A stretch of 64,000 nt of DNA from Pseudotabrizicola alkalilacus (GTDB lineage: Bacteria; Pseudomonadota; Alphaproteobacteria; Rhodobacterales; Rhodobacteraceae). Both the position numbers and the translations under genes were made by a program. Below are positions 55,663 to 64,000 of this stretch, piece by piece. Each line of letters opens with the position of its first letter. The stretch's first letter is position 1. The stretch spans positions 1-64,000 of the forward strand of contig NZ_QWEY01000013.1 in assembly GCF_003443995.1 (NCBI RefSeq). Reading direction: 5' to 3'. Below the pieces are notes generated by a model. That model had not been told where the DNA came from and did not search any database. It saw nothing but the letters and a program-made list of their open reading frames with translations.

Positions 55663-56691
55663 TCAGACATCGAGCCCGACAAGGGCGCGGGCGAAGTCGT
55701 CGGGGTCAAAGGGGGCGAGATCGTCGATCTGCTCCCCCACGCCAATGGCATGGATCGGCAGTCCGAACTTGTCGGCGAGGCTGACCAGCACGCCGCCCTT
55801 GGCGGTGCCGTCGAGTTTGGTCATCACCAGACCCGAAACATCTGCGATCTTGCGGAAAATCTCGACCTGCGTGATGGCGTTCTGGCCGGTGGTGGCATCC
55901 AGCACCAGAAGCGTGTTGTGCGGCGCGGTCGGATCGACCTTGCGCAGCACCCGCACGATCTTGGCCAGTTCTTCCATCAGATCGGCGCGGTTCTGCAACC
56001 GGCCTGCGGTGTCGATCATCAACAGGTCCGCACCATCGGCCCGCGCGCGTGTAAAGGCGTCAAAGGCAAGGCTGGCCGGGTCCGAGCCTTCGGGCGCGGT
56101 CAGCACCGGCACCCCGGCGCGCGTGCCCCAGACCTGCAACTGCTCCACCGCCGCCGCGCGGAAGGTATCGCCCGCCGCGATCACCACCGATTTGCCCGCC
56201 GCCTTGAACTGGCTGGCCAGCTTGCCGATCGTCGTGGTCTTGCCCGAGCCGTTGACGCCCACCACCAGCATCACCTGCGGTTTGGTGGGATAGAGGGGCA
56301 AGGGCCGCGCCACGGGGGTCATGATCCGGGCGACTTCGCTGGCCAGCGCGCGGCGCAGCTCGCTGGCGGAAATCTTCTTGCCAAAGCGGCCCTCGGCGAT
56401 ATTGGCGCTGACCCGCTGTGCGGTATCGACCCCCATATCGGCCTGGATCAGCACATCCTCCAGGCTTTCCAGCATGGCGTCATCCAGCTCGCGCCGGGGC
56501 TCATCGGCCTCGGCACTGGGGAACAGGCGGCCAAGCAGACCCGGCTTTGCTGCGCTGGTCTCCGGTGGTGTGACCGGCGCGGCCTCACCCGCCGCGAGCG
56601 GCGGCGCGTCCGAGACCAGCGCCTCCAGCCCTTCGCCGATCTTGTCCGACGAGCGGAACATCTTGTCGCGCAGCTTTTTGAAGAATGACAT
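55663..56691 (-). CDS. ftsY: Signal recognition particle receptor FtsY
   Basis: A 342-aa SRP GTPase that brings ribosome-SRP complexes to the membrane. The N-terminal ~60 residues are a short acidic/Ala region. The NG domain has GVNGSGKTTTIGKL, ESLEDVLIQADMG (N domain), DTFRAAAVEQL, MIDTAGRLQN and MTKLDGTAKGG. ATG at 56691 (MSFFKKLRDK) is chosen over a start at 56724. Confidence 0.96.
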   Translation of the reverse strand: MSFFKKLRDKMFRSSDKIGEGLEALVSDAPPLAAGEAAPVTPPETSAAKPGLLGRLFPSAEADEPRRELDDAMLESLEDVLIQADMGVDTAQRVSANIAEGRFGKKISASELRRALASEVARIMTPVARPLPLYPTKPQVMLVVGVNGSGKTTTIGKLASQFKAAGKSVVIAAGDTFRAAAVEQLQVWGTRAGVPVLTAPEGSDPASLAFDAFTRARADGADLLMIDTAGRLQNRADLMEELAKIVRVLRKVDPTAPHNTLLVLDATTGQNAITQVEIFRKIADVSGLVMTKLDGTAKGGVLVSLADKFGLPIHAIGVGEQIDDLAPFDPDDFARALVGLDV

Positions 56692-56892
56692 CGGGGCCCC
56701 GGTCCTGTGGCACTTTCCCCTCAACTAAGCGTAAACCGCCGCTGAGGGAAGGCTACGCGGGCCAGCCATGCCGGGAAACCCGGCAAAACCAGCCCATGGG
56801 GCGGCAATTAGCCCCCCTGCGCGCCTGTGTCGCCCCCGAGTGGCCCCCGAGTCGCCATGCAAAGGCCCAAATCCCGTGCTAAAGGCCACGGC

Positions 56893-57966
56893 ATGACTAA
56901 CCGTCCGCTTCCGATGTCTGCCTTTGCCCTTGCCGCACTGTCGCCGGTGGCGTTGATTGCCATTGGCGTCTGGGCCGGGGGCGCGTGGCTCTGGGCCGGG
57001 TTCCTGTATATGGTGGTGTTGGTCATCCTACTGGATCAGATGATTCCCCATGTCGCTGGCAACGCGCCCGAGGAGGCCGAGTTTCCCGCCGCCGATGCGG
57101 TTCTGGTCGCGGTCGGGCTGGCAGCGGTTGGCCTGATGCCGCTGGCGGTCTGGGGCATCACGGCATACCATCTGCGAACCGGCGAGAAAGTGCTGCTGTT
57201 CTTTGGCACCAGTACCTTTCTGGGCCACGTCGCCCACCCTGCCGCGCATGAGCTGATCCATCGCTCTGGTCGTGGGCTCTACCGGCTGGGAGTGCTGGTC
57301 TATGCGATGATGCTGTTCGGCCACCACGCTTCGGCGCACCGGCTGGTGCATCACACGGCAGTCGCCACGCCGGGCGACCCCAATTCGGCGCGGGCGGGGG
57401 AGAGCTTCTGGCGCTTTGCGCCGCGCGCCTGGATTGGCGGCTTCCGCGCCGGTTGGGCGGCAGAAGATGCGCTGCGGGCCCGGCGCACCGGGTCTGCGGG
57501 CGTGCATCCCTACCTGTGGTATCTGGCCATTGCGCTTGCCAGCCTCAGCCTTGCCGCCCTGATCGGCGGAGCGCTTGGGGTGCTGATCTGGCTGGCGCTC
57601 TCGGCCCATGCTCAGATGCAGCAACTGCTGGGCGATTATGTCCAGCACTATGGCCTGACCCGCCAGCGCCTGCCCGATGGTCGCTACGAGCCGGTCGGTC
57701 CGCGCCATTCGTGGAACACGCAACAGTGGTTTTCCTCGGCGCTGATGCTGAATGCGCCGCGCCATTCCGACCACCACGCTCACCCCTCGCGCCCCTATCC
57801 AGCGCTGCGGCTGACCGAAGACACGCCGATCCTGCCTTGGCCACTGCCGCTGGCCTGTGCGCTGGCCATGGTGCCGCGCCTGTGGCGCCGCCGGATGCGC
57901 CCGCATCTGGCGCGCTGGCAAAAGCGGCACGGGCAAAGCGGGAACGGGCAAGATCCCGCCCAGTAA
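56893..57966 (+). CDS. AlkB-like membrane di-iron oxygenase/desaturase
   Basis: A 357-aa protein with several helices and the eight-His iron motifs HELIHR (119-124), HHASAHRLVHH (144-154) and RHSDHH (290-295), plus HYGL (252-255). The order is that of alkane 1-monooxygenase. No rubredoxin, rubredoxin reductase or alcohol dehydrogenase gene is adjacent, so alkane hydroxylation is a family guess; a fatty-acid or other substrate is possible. It is divergent from ftsY. Confidence 0.82.
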   Translation: MTNRPLPMSAFALAALSPVALIAIGVWAGGAWLWAGFLYMVVLVILLDQMIPHVAGNAPEEAEFPAADAVLVAVGLAAVGLMPLAVWGITAYHLRTGEKVLLFFGTSTFLGHVAHPAAHELIHRSGRGLYRLGVLVYAMMLFGHHASAHRLVHHTAVATPGDPNSARAGESFWRFAPRAWIGGFRAGWAAEDALRARRTGSAGVHPYLWYLAIALASLSLAALIGGALGVLIWLALSAHAQMQQLLGDYVQHYGLTRQRLPDGRYEPVGPRHSWNTQQWFSSALMLNAPRHSDHHAHPSRPYPALRLTEDTPILPWPLPLACALAMVPRLWRRRMRPHLARWQKRHGQSGNGQDPAQ

Positions 57967-58037
57967 CGGCCCTGGTCACTGGCGTTCACATCTGCGGCAT
58001 GCGACGCTCTGCGCGATCCTGACCGGAGATGCCCGCC

Positions 58038-58451
58038 ATGCGCCGCCTTGCCCGCCAACTTGCCCTTTGCCTGATGCTGCTGCCCACCGCCCTTGCCGCC
58101 GCGGAACCCCCGGTGCCGATGACCGGGGCCGAGTTCGAGGCCTATACCCGTGGCAAGACCCTGACTTTCAGCCAGCGCGGCGAGGTGTACGGGGCCGAAC
58201 AATACCTGCCGGGCCGCAAGGTCCGCTGGGCCTTCAAGGGCGATACCTGCCGCGATGGCACCTGGTACGAAGAGGCAGGGCTGATCTGTTTCACATATAC
58301 CTATGATCCGACCCCGCAATGCTGGAATTTCTGGCGGCAGGACGGGCGGCTGACCGGACTTTTCATTGGCGACGGGTCCGGCTCGGAACTCTCCGAAGTC
58401 GCCCAATCCCCCGACCCGCTGGCCTGCGCCGGACCGGATGTCGGGGTGTAA
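58038..58451 (+). CDS. Secreted hypothetical protein
   Basis: A 137-aa protein with a Sec signal ending near ALAAAEPP (residue ~22) and two or more Cys pairs (DTCRDG, LICFTY, PQCWNF, LACAGP). ATG at 58038 has GGAG 9 nt upstream; ATG at 58029 is in frame but too close to it. No family is recognised; a periplasmic role is likely. Confidence 0.68.
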   Translation: MRRLARQLALCLMLLPTALAAAEPPVPMTGAEFEAYTRGKTLTFSQRGEVYGAEQYLPGRKVRWAFKGDTCRDGTWYEEAGLICFTYTYDPTPQCWNFWRQDGRLTGLFIGDGSGSELSEVAQSPDPLACAGPDVGV

Positions 58452-58501
58452 GCGCCTCATCTGACACCCCGCACGGTCGGCGCGGACAGGAGCCTCCGGC
58501 G

Positions 58502-58562
58502 GGAGTATTTTGAAAGCAGCAATTCAAAGGGCTGCTGTGCATTGCTGCTTTCAAAATACTCC
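58502..58562. repeat. Perfect 22-bp-arm palindrome, AAAGCAGCAAT type
   Basis: Left arm 58502-58523 (GGAGTATTTTGAAAGCAGCA then AT) and right arm 58541-58562 are exact reverse complements, with a 17-nt loop. It is flanked by GCCTCCGGC and CGCGGAGCG. It lies between the convergent hypothetical and xseA genes, in a 240-bp stretch without a gene. Confidence 0.95.
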
Positions 58563-58692
58563 CCGCGGAGCGTCCGCCCTGTGGCCGAGGCGAAAACCGT
58601 TCAGATCCTGCGCAGAGCAAGCGATCCGGACTTTTCTTTTTCGAACATTTTTATGGCGAACTTTGACAAAACATAGCGTCAGGCTTGCCTTT

Positions 58693-60267
58693 TCAGAACA
58701 ACGAGCCCTGTGCCGGTGGCTTTGTCGCCCCCCCTTTGCGCGGGGTCGCGCGCCCCGGTTGACCGCCCAGCGCCAGCCGCCCGTCGTGGAATTCCACCTC
58801 CAGCGCGCTGGCTTTTTCAGCGGCGGCCTTGCTGGTGACCACCGCGCCATCGCCACGCACCACGGCATAGCCGCGCCGCAGGGTCTGGGCATAGCCCAGC
58901 GTCTGCCGCGTGCGGTCCAGCGCCTCCAGCCGCCGCGACAGATCGCTCAGGCGTTGCGCCGGGGCCTTGTCCAGTCGGGCGGAAAGGCCTTTCAGCCCAT
59001 GGCGTTGCTCGGCGATCTTCACACCGGCTTGCATCACCAGCCGCGCCAGCGACGGGGCCAGCCTCGACGCCCATTTGTCAAAGCTGCCGTGCCACAGGTC
59101 GCGCTTGCGCGCGATGCGCGCCTCCAGCGCCTCGCCGCGCCGCGCCAACGCCTCGCGCCGCCGCAGCACCAGCCCCGCCAGCGACGAAGGCGACAGCCGC
59201 CCCGCCTGCCGCTCATAGCTGCCGCGCTTGCGGCTGACCGCCAGCGACAACCCACCCGACAGCCGCCCGGTCGCCGTGTCCAGCCGCTGCGCCGGGGTGG
59301 CCAAGAGCGACTCGAGTCTGGGCAGCGCGCGCGCCAGATCGCGCAGCCGCTGCCCGCGCAAGGCGACGCCCTGCGCCAGTGCCCGGCTCAGCCGCGCGCC
59401 CAAGCCGTCCACCGCCGCCAAGAGCTCCAGCCGCACCGGCACCGCCATCTCTGCTGCCGCCGTCGGCGTCGGCGCGCGCCGGTCAGAGGCATGGTCGATC
59501 AGCGTCGTATCCGTCTCATGCCCCACGGCCGAGATCAGCGGAATCCGCGACTCCGCCGCCGCGCGCACCACGATTTCCTCGTTGAAGCCCCAGAGATCCT
59601 CCAAAGATCCGCCCCCTCGCGCCACGATCAGCACATCGGGGCGCGGCACCGGGCCACCCGGCTCAATCGCGTTAAAGCCGCGAATCGCCGCCGCCACCTG
59701 CGGGGCGCAGTCCTTGCCCTGCACCGCCACCGGCCAGATCAGCACCTGGCAGGGAAAGCGGTCGCGCAGCCGGTGCAGGATATCGCGGATCACCGCGCCC
59801 GAAGGCGAGGTCACCACCCCGATCACCCGCGGCAGATAGGGCAGCGCCTGTTTGCGCGCGGCGTCAAACAGGCCTTCGGCCTGCAAGGCCGCGCGGCGCT
59901 TTTCCAGCATCGCCATCAGCGCGCCCGCGCCTGCCGGGGCCACATCCTCGACGATCAGCTGATATTTCGACTGGCCCGGAAAGGTGGTCATCCGCCCGGT
60001 CGCGATCACCTCCATGCCCTCTTCGGGGCGGACCTGCATCTTGGCCACCTGCCCCTTCCACGAGATTGCGGCGATCACCGAGCGATCGTCCTTGAGGTCG
60101 AAGTACAGGTGCCCCGAGGCCGGGCGCGACACCCGCCCCACCTCGCCGCGCACGCGGACCAGGCCGAATTCGCCCTCGATCACCCGTTTGACCGCGCCCG
60201 ACAGCTCGGACACGGTGTATTCCGGGCTGTTGCCGGGCGGCGCGGGGGTGTCGTCAAAAAGCTCCAT
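58693..60267 (-). CDS. xseA: Exodeoxyribonuclease VII large subunit
   Basis: A 524-aa subunit. The N-terminal OB-fold (YTVSELSGAVKRVIEGEFG; GRVSRPASGHLYFDLKDD) binds DNA. The catalytic domain has VITSPSGAVIRDI-like VVTSPSGAVIRDILHRL, RGGGSLEDLWGFNEE and SAVGHETDTTLIDHASDRRAPTP (here split for clarity: GHETDTTLIDHASD, RRAPTP). A long coiled-coil region follows (~290-450). Length is slightly above the usual ~450, from a C-terminal basic tail. xseB is not adjacent. Confidence 0.95.
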   Translation of the reverse strand: MELFDDTPAPPGNSPEYTVSELSGAVKRVIEGEFGLVRVRGEVGRVSRPASGHLYFDLKDDRSVIAAISWKGQVAKMQVRPEEGMEVIATGRMTTFPGQSKYQLIVEDVAPAGAGALMAMLEKRRAALQAEGLFDAARKQALPYLPRVIGVVTSPSGAVIRDILHRLRDRFPCQVLIWPVAVQGKDCAPQVAAAIRGFNAIEPGGPVPRPDVLIVARGGGSLEDLWGFNEEIVVRAAAESRIPLISAVGHETDTTLIDHASDRRAPTPTAAAEMAVPVRLELLAAVDGLGARLSRALAQGVALRGQRLRDLARALPRLESLLATPAQRLDTATGRLSGGLSLAVSRKRGSYERQAGRLSPSSLAGLVLRRREALARRGEALEARIARKRDLWHGSFDKWASRLAPSLARLVMQAGVKIAEQRHGLKGLSARLDKAPAQRLSDLSRRLEALDRTRQTLGYAQTLRRGYAVVRGDGAVVTSKAAAEKASALEVEFHDGRLALGGQPGRATPRKGGATKPPAQGSLF

Positions 60268-60308
60268 GCCGCCTTTGTGCCAGCGCGCGATCCGGCGCGC
60301 AACCGGCC

Positions 60309-60668
60309 TTACATGTCGTTCTCATCGCCCTCGCCATACAGCCACTTCGCCAGCCTGCCGCTGGCCAGATCCCGCACAAACGCCTGCGCCCCGGCGGCTG
60401 TGCCGGTCTGTGGCGTGACCTTGCCATCGGATGAATAGGCAACAAATTCCGCCGTCTTGCGCAGGCCGGTCGCGGTGCCGCGACCATAGGCCCCGTCAAT
60501 CGCGCTGTTGTAGAATCCGGCATAGGCCATCTCTTGCTGGGCCTGTTTGCGCGCTGCCTGCGGCAGCGCCGCAAAGGCGGCCTCCAGCGGATCACTCTGC
60601 GCCTGCGCCCCGGTGGCCAGCAGCGCAAACCCCGCGCCGAGGCCGATCATCACATCACGACGGTTCAT
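60309..60668 (-). CDS. Small exported protein with peptidoglycan-binding-like motif
   Basis: A 119-aa protein. The signal region begins MNRRDVMIGLGAGFAL, with an RR pair that hints at Tat export, and ends near AQA. Residues ~47-75 (AYAGFYNSAIDGAYGRGTATGLRKT) resemble a short PG_binding_1 motif. AAGGAG precedes the ATG. It lies 41 bp upstream of xseA on the same strand. Confidence 0.72.
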   Translation of the reverse strand: MNRRDVMIGLGAGFALLATGAQAQSDPLEAAFAALPQAARKQAQQEMAYAGFYNSAIDGAYGRGTATGLRKTAEFVAYSSDGKVTPQTGTAAGAQAFVRDLASGRLAKWLYGEGDENDM

Positions 60669-60837
60669 CAGTCACTCCTTACAAAACATTATTGGGCACA
60701 AACTGGTCACGAATCCGGGCACAATCATGGCATGTCGGGTGCAATGGCACGGCATTTGCCGGGCATGTGCTCTTGTCCGCCCCCGGCCTGCGCGCTAAGG
60801 GCGATGGGACACAGACCGGCAAAGGGGGGCGCGGCCC

Positions 60838-62100
60838 ATGAACATCCTGATCCTCGGTTCCGGCGGGCGCGAACATGCCCTCGCCTGGGCGGTGAAGCAA
60901 AACCCGAAAACCGACCGGCTGATCGTGGCGCCCGGCAATGCGGGCATCGCACAACTGGCGGAATGTGCCGATATCGACATCCTTGACGGCAGCGCGGTGG
61001 TGGCGTTCTGCGCGGCCAATGCGGTCGACTTCGTGATCATCGGCCCCGAGGCCCCGCTGGCCGCCGGTGTCGCCGATGCCACACGCGCGGCGGGGTTGCT
61101 GACCTTTGGCCCCTCTGCCGAAGCCGCAAAGCTGGAGGCCTCGAAAGCCTTTACCAAGGAAATCTGCGACGCCTGCGCCGCCCCGACCGCCGCCTGGGCC
61201 CGCTTTACGCAAAGCGCCCCGGCCCGCGCCTATGTGCAGGCACAGGGCGCGCCGATTGTGGTCAAGGCCGATGGTCTGGCCGCCGGCAAGGGCGTGATCG
61301 TGGCGATGACGGTCACTGAGGCGCTTGCCGCCATCGACGACATGTTCGGCGGCGAATTCGGCACGGCCGGGGCCGAGGTGGTGATCGAAGAGTTCATGAC
61401 CGGAGAAGAGGCGTCGTTCTTCATCCTGACCGATGGCGTCAACGCGCTGCCCATCGGCACCGCGCAGGATCACAAGCGCGCAGGCGAGGGCGACAGCGGC
61501 CCCAACACCGGCGGCATGGGCGCCTATTCCCCCGCCCCGGTGCTGACCCCCGCCCTGCAATCCCAGGCGATGGAGCAGATCGTGCTGCCCACCATCGCCG
61601 AGATGGCGCGGCGCGGCACACCCTATAGCGGCGTGCTCTATGCCGGGCTGATGATCGAGAATGGCCAGTGCCGGCTGGTCGAATACAACGCCCGCTTCGG
61701 CGATCCGGAAACCCAGGTGCTGATGATGCGGCTTGGCGCGCAGGCGCTTGACCTGCTGCTCGCCTGCGCCGAGGGGCGGCTGGATCAGACCCGCGCGCAC
61801 TGGGCCGATGACCACGCCCTGACCGTGGTGATGGCGGCACAAGGCTATCCCGGTGCCTATGCGAGGGGCAGCGCCATCCGCGGCCTTGAGGCCCTGCCCG
61901 AATCTTCGTCGCAAATGGTGTTCCACGCCGGAACCACACTGACCGACGGTCAGATCACCGCCTCAGGCGGCCGGGTGCTGAACGTCACCGCGCGGGGGGC
62001 GACATTGGCCGAGGCCCAGGCCCGCGCCTATGCCATGGTCGATGCCATCGACTGGCCCGAAGGCTTCTGCCGCCGCGACATCGGCTGGCGCGCCCTCTGA
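60838..62100 (+). CDS. purD: Phosphoribosylamine-glycine ligase
   Basis: A 420-aa ATP-grasp enzyme of purine synthesis. It starts with MNILILGSGGREHALAWAV. The grasp region has APIVVKADGLAAGKGVIVA, VIEEFMTGEEASFF and VEYNARFGDPETQVLM (metal ligands). Length and order are typical. Preceding 169 bp hold no gene. Confidence 0.97.
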   Translation: MNILILGSGGREHALAWAVKQNPKTDRLIVAPGNAGIAQLAECADIDILDGSAVVAFCAANAVDFVIIGPEAPLAAGVADATRAAGLLTFGPSAEAAKLEASKAFTKEICDACAAPTAAWARFTQSAPARAYVQAQGAPIVVKADGLAAGKGVIVAMTVTEALAAIDDMFGGEFGTAGAEVVIEEFMTGEEASFFILTDGVNALPIGTAQDHKRAGEGDSGPNTGGMGAYSPAPVLTPALQSQAMEQIVLPTIAEMARRGTPYSGVLYAGLMIENGQCRLVEYNARFGDPETQVLMMRLGAQALDLLLACAEGRLDQTRAHWADDHALTVVMAAQGYPGAYARGSAIRGLEALPESSSQMVFHAGTTLTDGQITASGGRVLNVTARGATLAEAQARAYAMVDAIDWPEGFCRRDIGWRAL

Positions 62101-62142
62101 TCCGGCCCCTGCCCCCGGTACGGGCGGCGGAGCCTCCGGCGG

Positions 62143-62207
62143 GGATATTTGAAGACAGAAAATGGGCAGGAGTGCCCTCTTCTTTCATTTTCTGTCTTCA
62201 AATATCC
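62143..62207. repeat. Perfect 22-bp-arm palindrome, GACAGAAAATG type
   Basis: Left arm 62143-62164 (GGATATTTGAAGACAGAAAA then TG) and right arm 62186-62207 are exact reverse complements, with a 21-nt loop. A GGGGGGC-N5-GCCCCCC hairpin follows (62235-62253). It lies between purD and lysC. Confidence 0.95.
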
Positions 62208-62354
62208 TCGGGGGGAGCGCGCCCTTCGCGCGCCGGGGGGCAGACAGCCCCCCGTCGACGTTGAAGCCGGGCACCGCGCGGCAGGGCTTGCGCCGCCCCC
62301 CGCCGCAGCCTATGACACGCCCGATTGTTTTGGGGGCCGTGGGGAGGACTATCC

Positions 62355-63611
62355 ATGCCGCTTCTGGTGATGAAATTCGGCGGGACATCCGTGGCAGATC
62401 TGTCACGGATCGAGAATGCCGCGAAAAAGGTGCAGGCCGAAGTGGCCCGGGGCTATGACGTCATCGTCATCGTCAGCGCCATGTCGGGCGAGACCAACCG
62501 CATGGTCGGCTATGTCGAGGGCACGTCAAAGCTGTATGATGCCCGCGAATATGATGCCGTGGTGTCGAGCGGGGAAAATGTCACCGCCGGGCTGATGGCG
62601 CTGCGCCTGCAGGAAATGGATATTCCCGCCCGCAGCTGGCAGGGCTGGCAGGTGCCGATCAACACCACTTCGGCGCATGGCTCGGCCCGGTTCATCGACA
62701 TTCCGCGCGCCAATATCGACGCCAAGTTTGCCGAAGGTTTCAAGGTCGCCGTGGTCGCGGGCTTTCAGGGCATTTCTGCCGAAGGCCGCATCACCACGCT
62801 GGGCCGGGGCGGATCGGACACCACCGCCGTCGCCTTTGCCGCCGCCTTCGGCGCCGAGCGCTGCGACATCTACACGGATGTTGACGGCATCTACACCACC
62901 GACCCGCGGATCTCTTCCAAAGCGCGCAAGCTGGAAAAGATCGCGTTCGAGGAAATGCTGGAACTGGCCTCGCTCGGGGCCAAGGTGCTGCAAACCCGCT
63001 CGGTCGAACTGGCGATGCGCTACAAGGTGCGGCTGCGCGTCCTGTCCTCGTTCGAGGACACCGATGAGAACTCTGGAACCCTGGTCTGCGACGAGGATGA
63101 AATCATGGAATCGAAAGTCGTCTCTGGCGTGGCCTATAGCCGCGATGAAGCGAAAATGACGCTGGTGACGGTCGAGGACCGCCCCGGCGTCGCCTCGGCG
63201 ATCTTTGGCCCGCTCGCCGATGCGGGGGTGAACGTCGATATGATCGTTCAGAACATCTCCGAGAAAAACTACGGCAACCACAGTGGCGCGGTGACCGACA
63301 TGACCTTTTCGGTCCCGGTCAATCAGGTCGCCCGCGCGCAAAAAGCGATGGAAGAGGCCCGCGCCGCCGGGAGCATCATGTATGACGAGCTGATTTCCGA
63401 TACCGATGTGGCCAAGGTCTCGGTCGTCGGCATCGGCATGCGCAGCCAGGTCGGCGTTGCCGCCAAGATGTTCAAGGCCCTCGCTGCCGAGAACATCAAC
63501 ATCAAGGTCATCGCCACCTCCGAGATCAAGATCTCGGTCCTGATCGACCGCCGCTACATGGAACTGGCCGTGCAGGCGCTGCACGATTGCTTCGAGCTCG
63601 ACAAGGCCTGA
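62355..63611 (+). CDS. lysC: Aspartate kinase
   Basis: A 418-aa enzyme that phosphorylates aspartate, the entry to lysine, threonine and methionine synthesis. The kinase domain has VMKFGGTSV, SGENVTAGLMA, LGRGGSDTTAVAFA and YTDVDGIYTTDPR. Two ACT domains follow (~265-418; TLVTVEDRPGVASAIFGPLA and VSVVGIGMRSQVGVAAKMF), so lysine/threonine feedback is expected. ATG at 62355 has GGGGAGGA upstream; a longer frame from 62325 is rejected. Confidence 0.97.
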   Translation: MPLLVMKFGGTSVADLSRIENAAKKVQAEVARGYDVIVIVSAMSGETNRMVGYVEGTSKLYDAREYDAVVSSGENVTAGLMALRLQEMDIPARSWQGWQVPINTTSAHGSARFIDIPRANIDAKFAEGFKVAVVAGFQGISAEGRITTLGRGGSDTTAVAFAAAFGAERCDIYTDVDGIYTTDPRISSKARKLEKIAFEEMLELASLGAKVLQTRSVELAMRYKVRLRVLSSFEDTDENSGTLVCDEDEIMESKVVSGVAYSRDEAKMTLVTVEDRPGVASAIFGPLADAGVNVDMIVQNISEKNYGNHSGAVTDMTFSVPVNQVARAQKAMEEARAAGSIMYDELISDTDVAKVSVVGIGMRSQVGVAAKMFKALAAENINIKVIATSEIKISVLIDRRYMELAVQALHDCFELDKA

Positions 63612-63800
63612 GGCGCATCCACGCCCCCGCCGCCGGAACGCCGCGCTTTCCGGCGGTTGCATGTCGCACCCGCCTGCAACTGCCAGCTTTTCAGGCATTC
63701 GCCCGCCGCAGCCGCGCCATGCCGCGATGCGGCGAGTTTCTCCCCTCCCCTTTCACCTGTGCCTCGCCTATAGAGGGCACAAGTCAGAGGATGCCCCACA

Positions 63801-64000
63801 ATGCCCGAACGGTCGGAAAGTGACAGCCGCAAACTCTTGCGCCGCCTGCGCGATGTGCTGGGCGCGCAATCCAAAGGGCAGGAGCGGCTGGACCAGATCA
63901 CCCATCTGATCGCCGATTCGATGCACACCGAAGTCTGCTCGATCTATCTGTTCCGCGACCCTGAAACGCTGGAACTCTGCGCCACCGAAGGGCTCAAGGC
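63801..64000 (+). CDS. ptsP: PTS-Ntr enzyme I (PtsP), N-terminal part (cut by window edge)
   Basis: 66 residues are visible (MPERSESDSRKLLRRLRDV...). The part from RLDQITHLIADSMHTEVCSI onward is the start of a GAF domain typical of PtsP, the nitrogen-branch phosphoenolpyruvate-protein phosphotransferase. ATG at 63801 has AGAGG ~10 nt upstream. lysC-ptsP order is common in Rhodobacterales. The phosphotransfer domain lies beyond the window. Confidence 0.85.
   Translation, partial: MPERSESDSRKLLRRLRDVLGAQSKGQERLDQITHLIADSMHTEVCSIYLFRDPETLELCATEGLK

Noticed and set aside
58493-58566. CRISPR-like repeat, because of matching arms with a spacer
   Set aside because: Only one pair, inverted rather than direct, and no array of regular spacers anywhere in the window.
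58510-60438. 642-codon plus-strand frame opposite xseA
   Set aside because: It starts inside an intergenic palindrome and is an Arg/His-rich shadow of xseA.

Overview
The window is a GC-rich chromosomal segment of an alphaproteobacterium. It most resembles the Rhodobacteraceae (Rhodobacter/Paracoccus type). The basis is gene content and order (SPOR lipoprotein - D,D-carboxypeptidase - tmk - holB - TatD; cytochrome c2 next to ctaD with a DUF2244 gene; glyQ - DUF6446 - glyS; folB - folP - glmM; metZ behind a SAM-II riboswitch), strong G/C third-position bias, and a family of intergenic palindromes. The genus call is an inference from memory of such genomes, not a computed placement.

Layout. 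1-220: edge of an IS5-like transposase and a tRNA-Ser. 449-6829: a tightly packed plus-strand operon (lipoprotein, penicillin-binding carboxypeptidase, thymidylate kinase, DNA polymerase III delta', TatD-like nuclease, PhnP-like hydrolase, AEC transporter) with several ATGA overlaps. 7028-9490: lipB, a peptidoglycan-binding protein, tRNA-Leu. 9791-14330: a complete polyamine-type ABC importer. 14377-19179: DUF2244, a small lipoprotein, ctaD, cytochrome c2, and a divergent aminotransferase. 19180-19512: a G/C-run repeat cluster. 19513-21304: YqeY-like protein and carA. 21431-26795: a large membrane glycosyltransferase gene split by a 3.47-kb IS1595-family transposon. 26831-39633: GntR regulator, nucleotidase, flavin hydroxylase, class V aminotransferase, two coupled Lrp regulators, ilvC, transporters, glmM-folP-folB, cell-wall hydrolase. 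39853-52378: a PPDK-like protein, glyS/DUF6446/glyQ, a SPOR/peptidoglycan-binding/pseudoprotease fusion, tandem trkH genes, folE2. 52567-64000: metZ with its riboswitch, yciB, EamA transporter, ftsY, an AlkB-like oxygenase, xseA, purD, lysC and the start of ptsP.

Most of the window is housekeeping: cell wall, folate, branched-chain and aspartate-family amino acids, respiration, tRNA charging, protein targeting. The clear accessory region is 22709-26176. It has 24-bp terminal inverted repeats (21/24 identical) and flanking 10-bp direct repeats. Removing it and one repeat restores an uninterrupted 628-codon reading frame. It carries, besides the transposase, a two-helix membrane protein, a DUF6471 HTH-like protein divergent from the transposase, two small co-directional genes and a coiled-coil/winged-helix-like protein. 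Near-identical operator-like repeats lie in the divergent promoter. The passenger set and its regulation are the best candidate here for something undescribed.

A second signal is a dispersed intergenic element: a GGATATTT/GGAGTATTT core followed by one of two tails (GACAGAAAAT or AAAGCAGCAAT). It occurs as perfect 22-bp-arm palindromes and as single arms, often with a G6C/GC6 hairpin next to a stop codon. All functions are assigned by reading the translated sequence; no database search was run.
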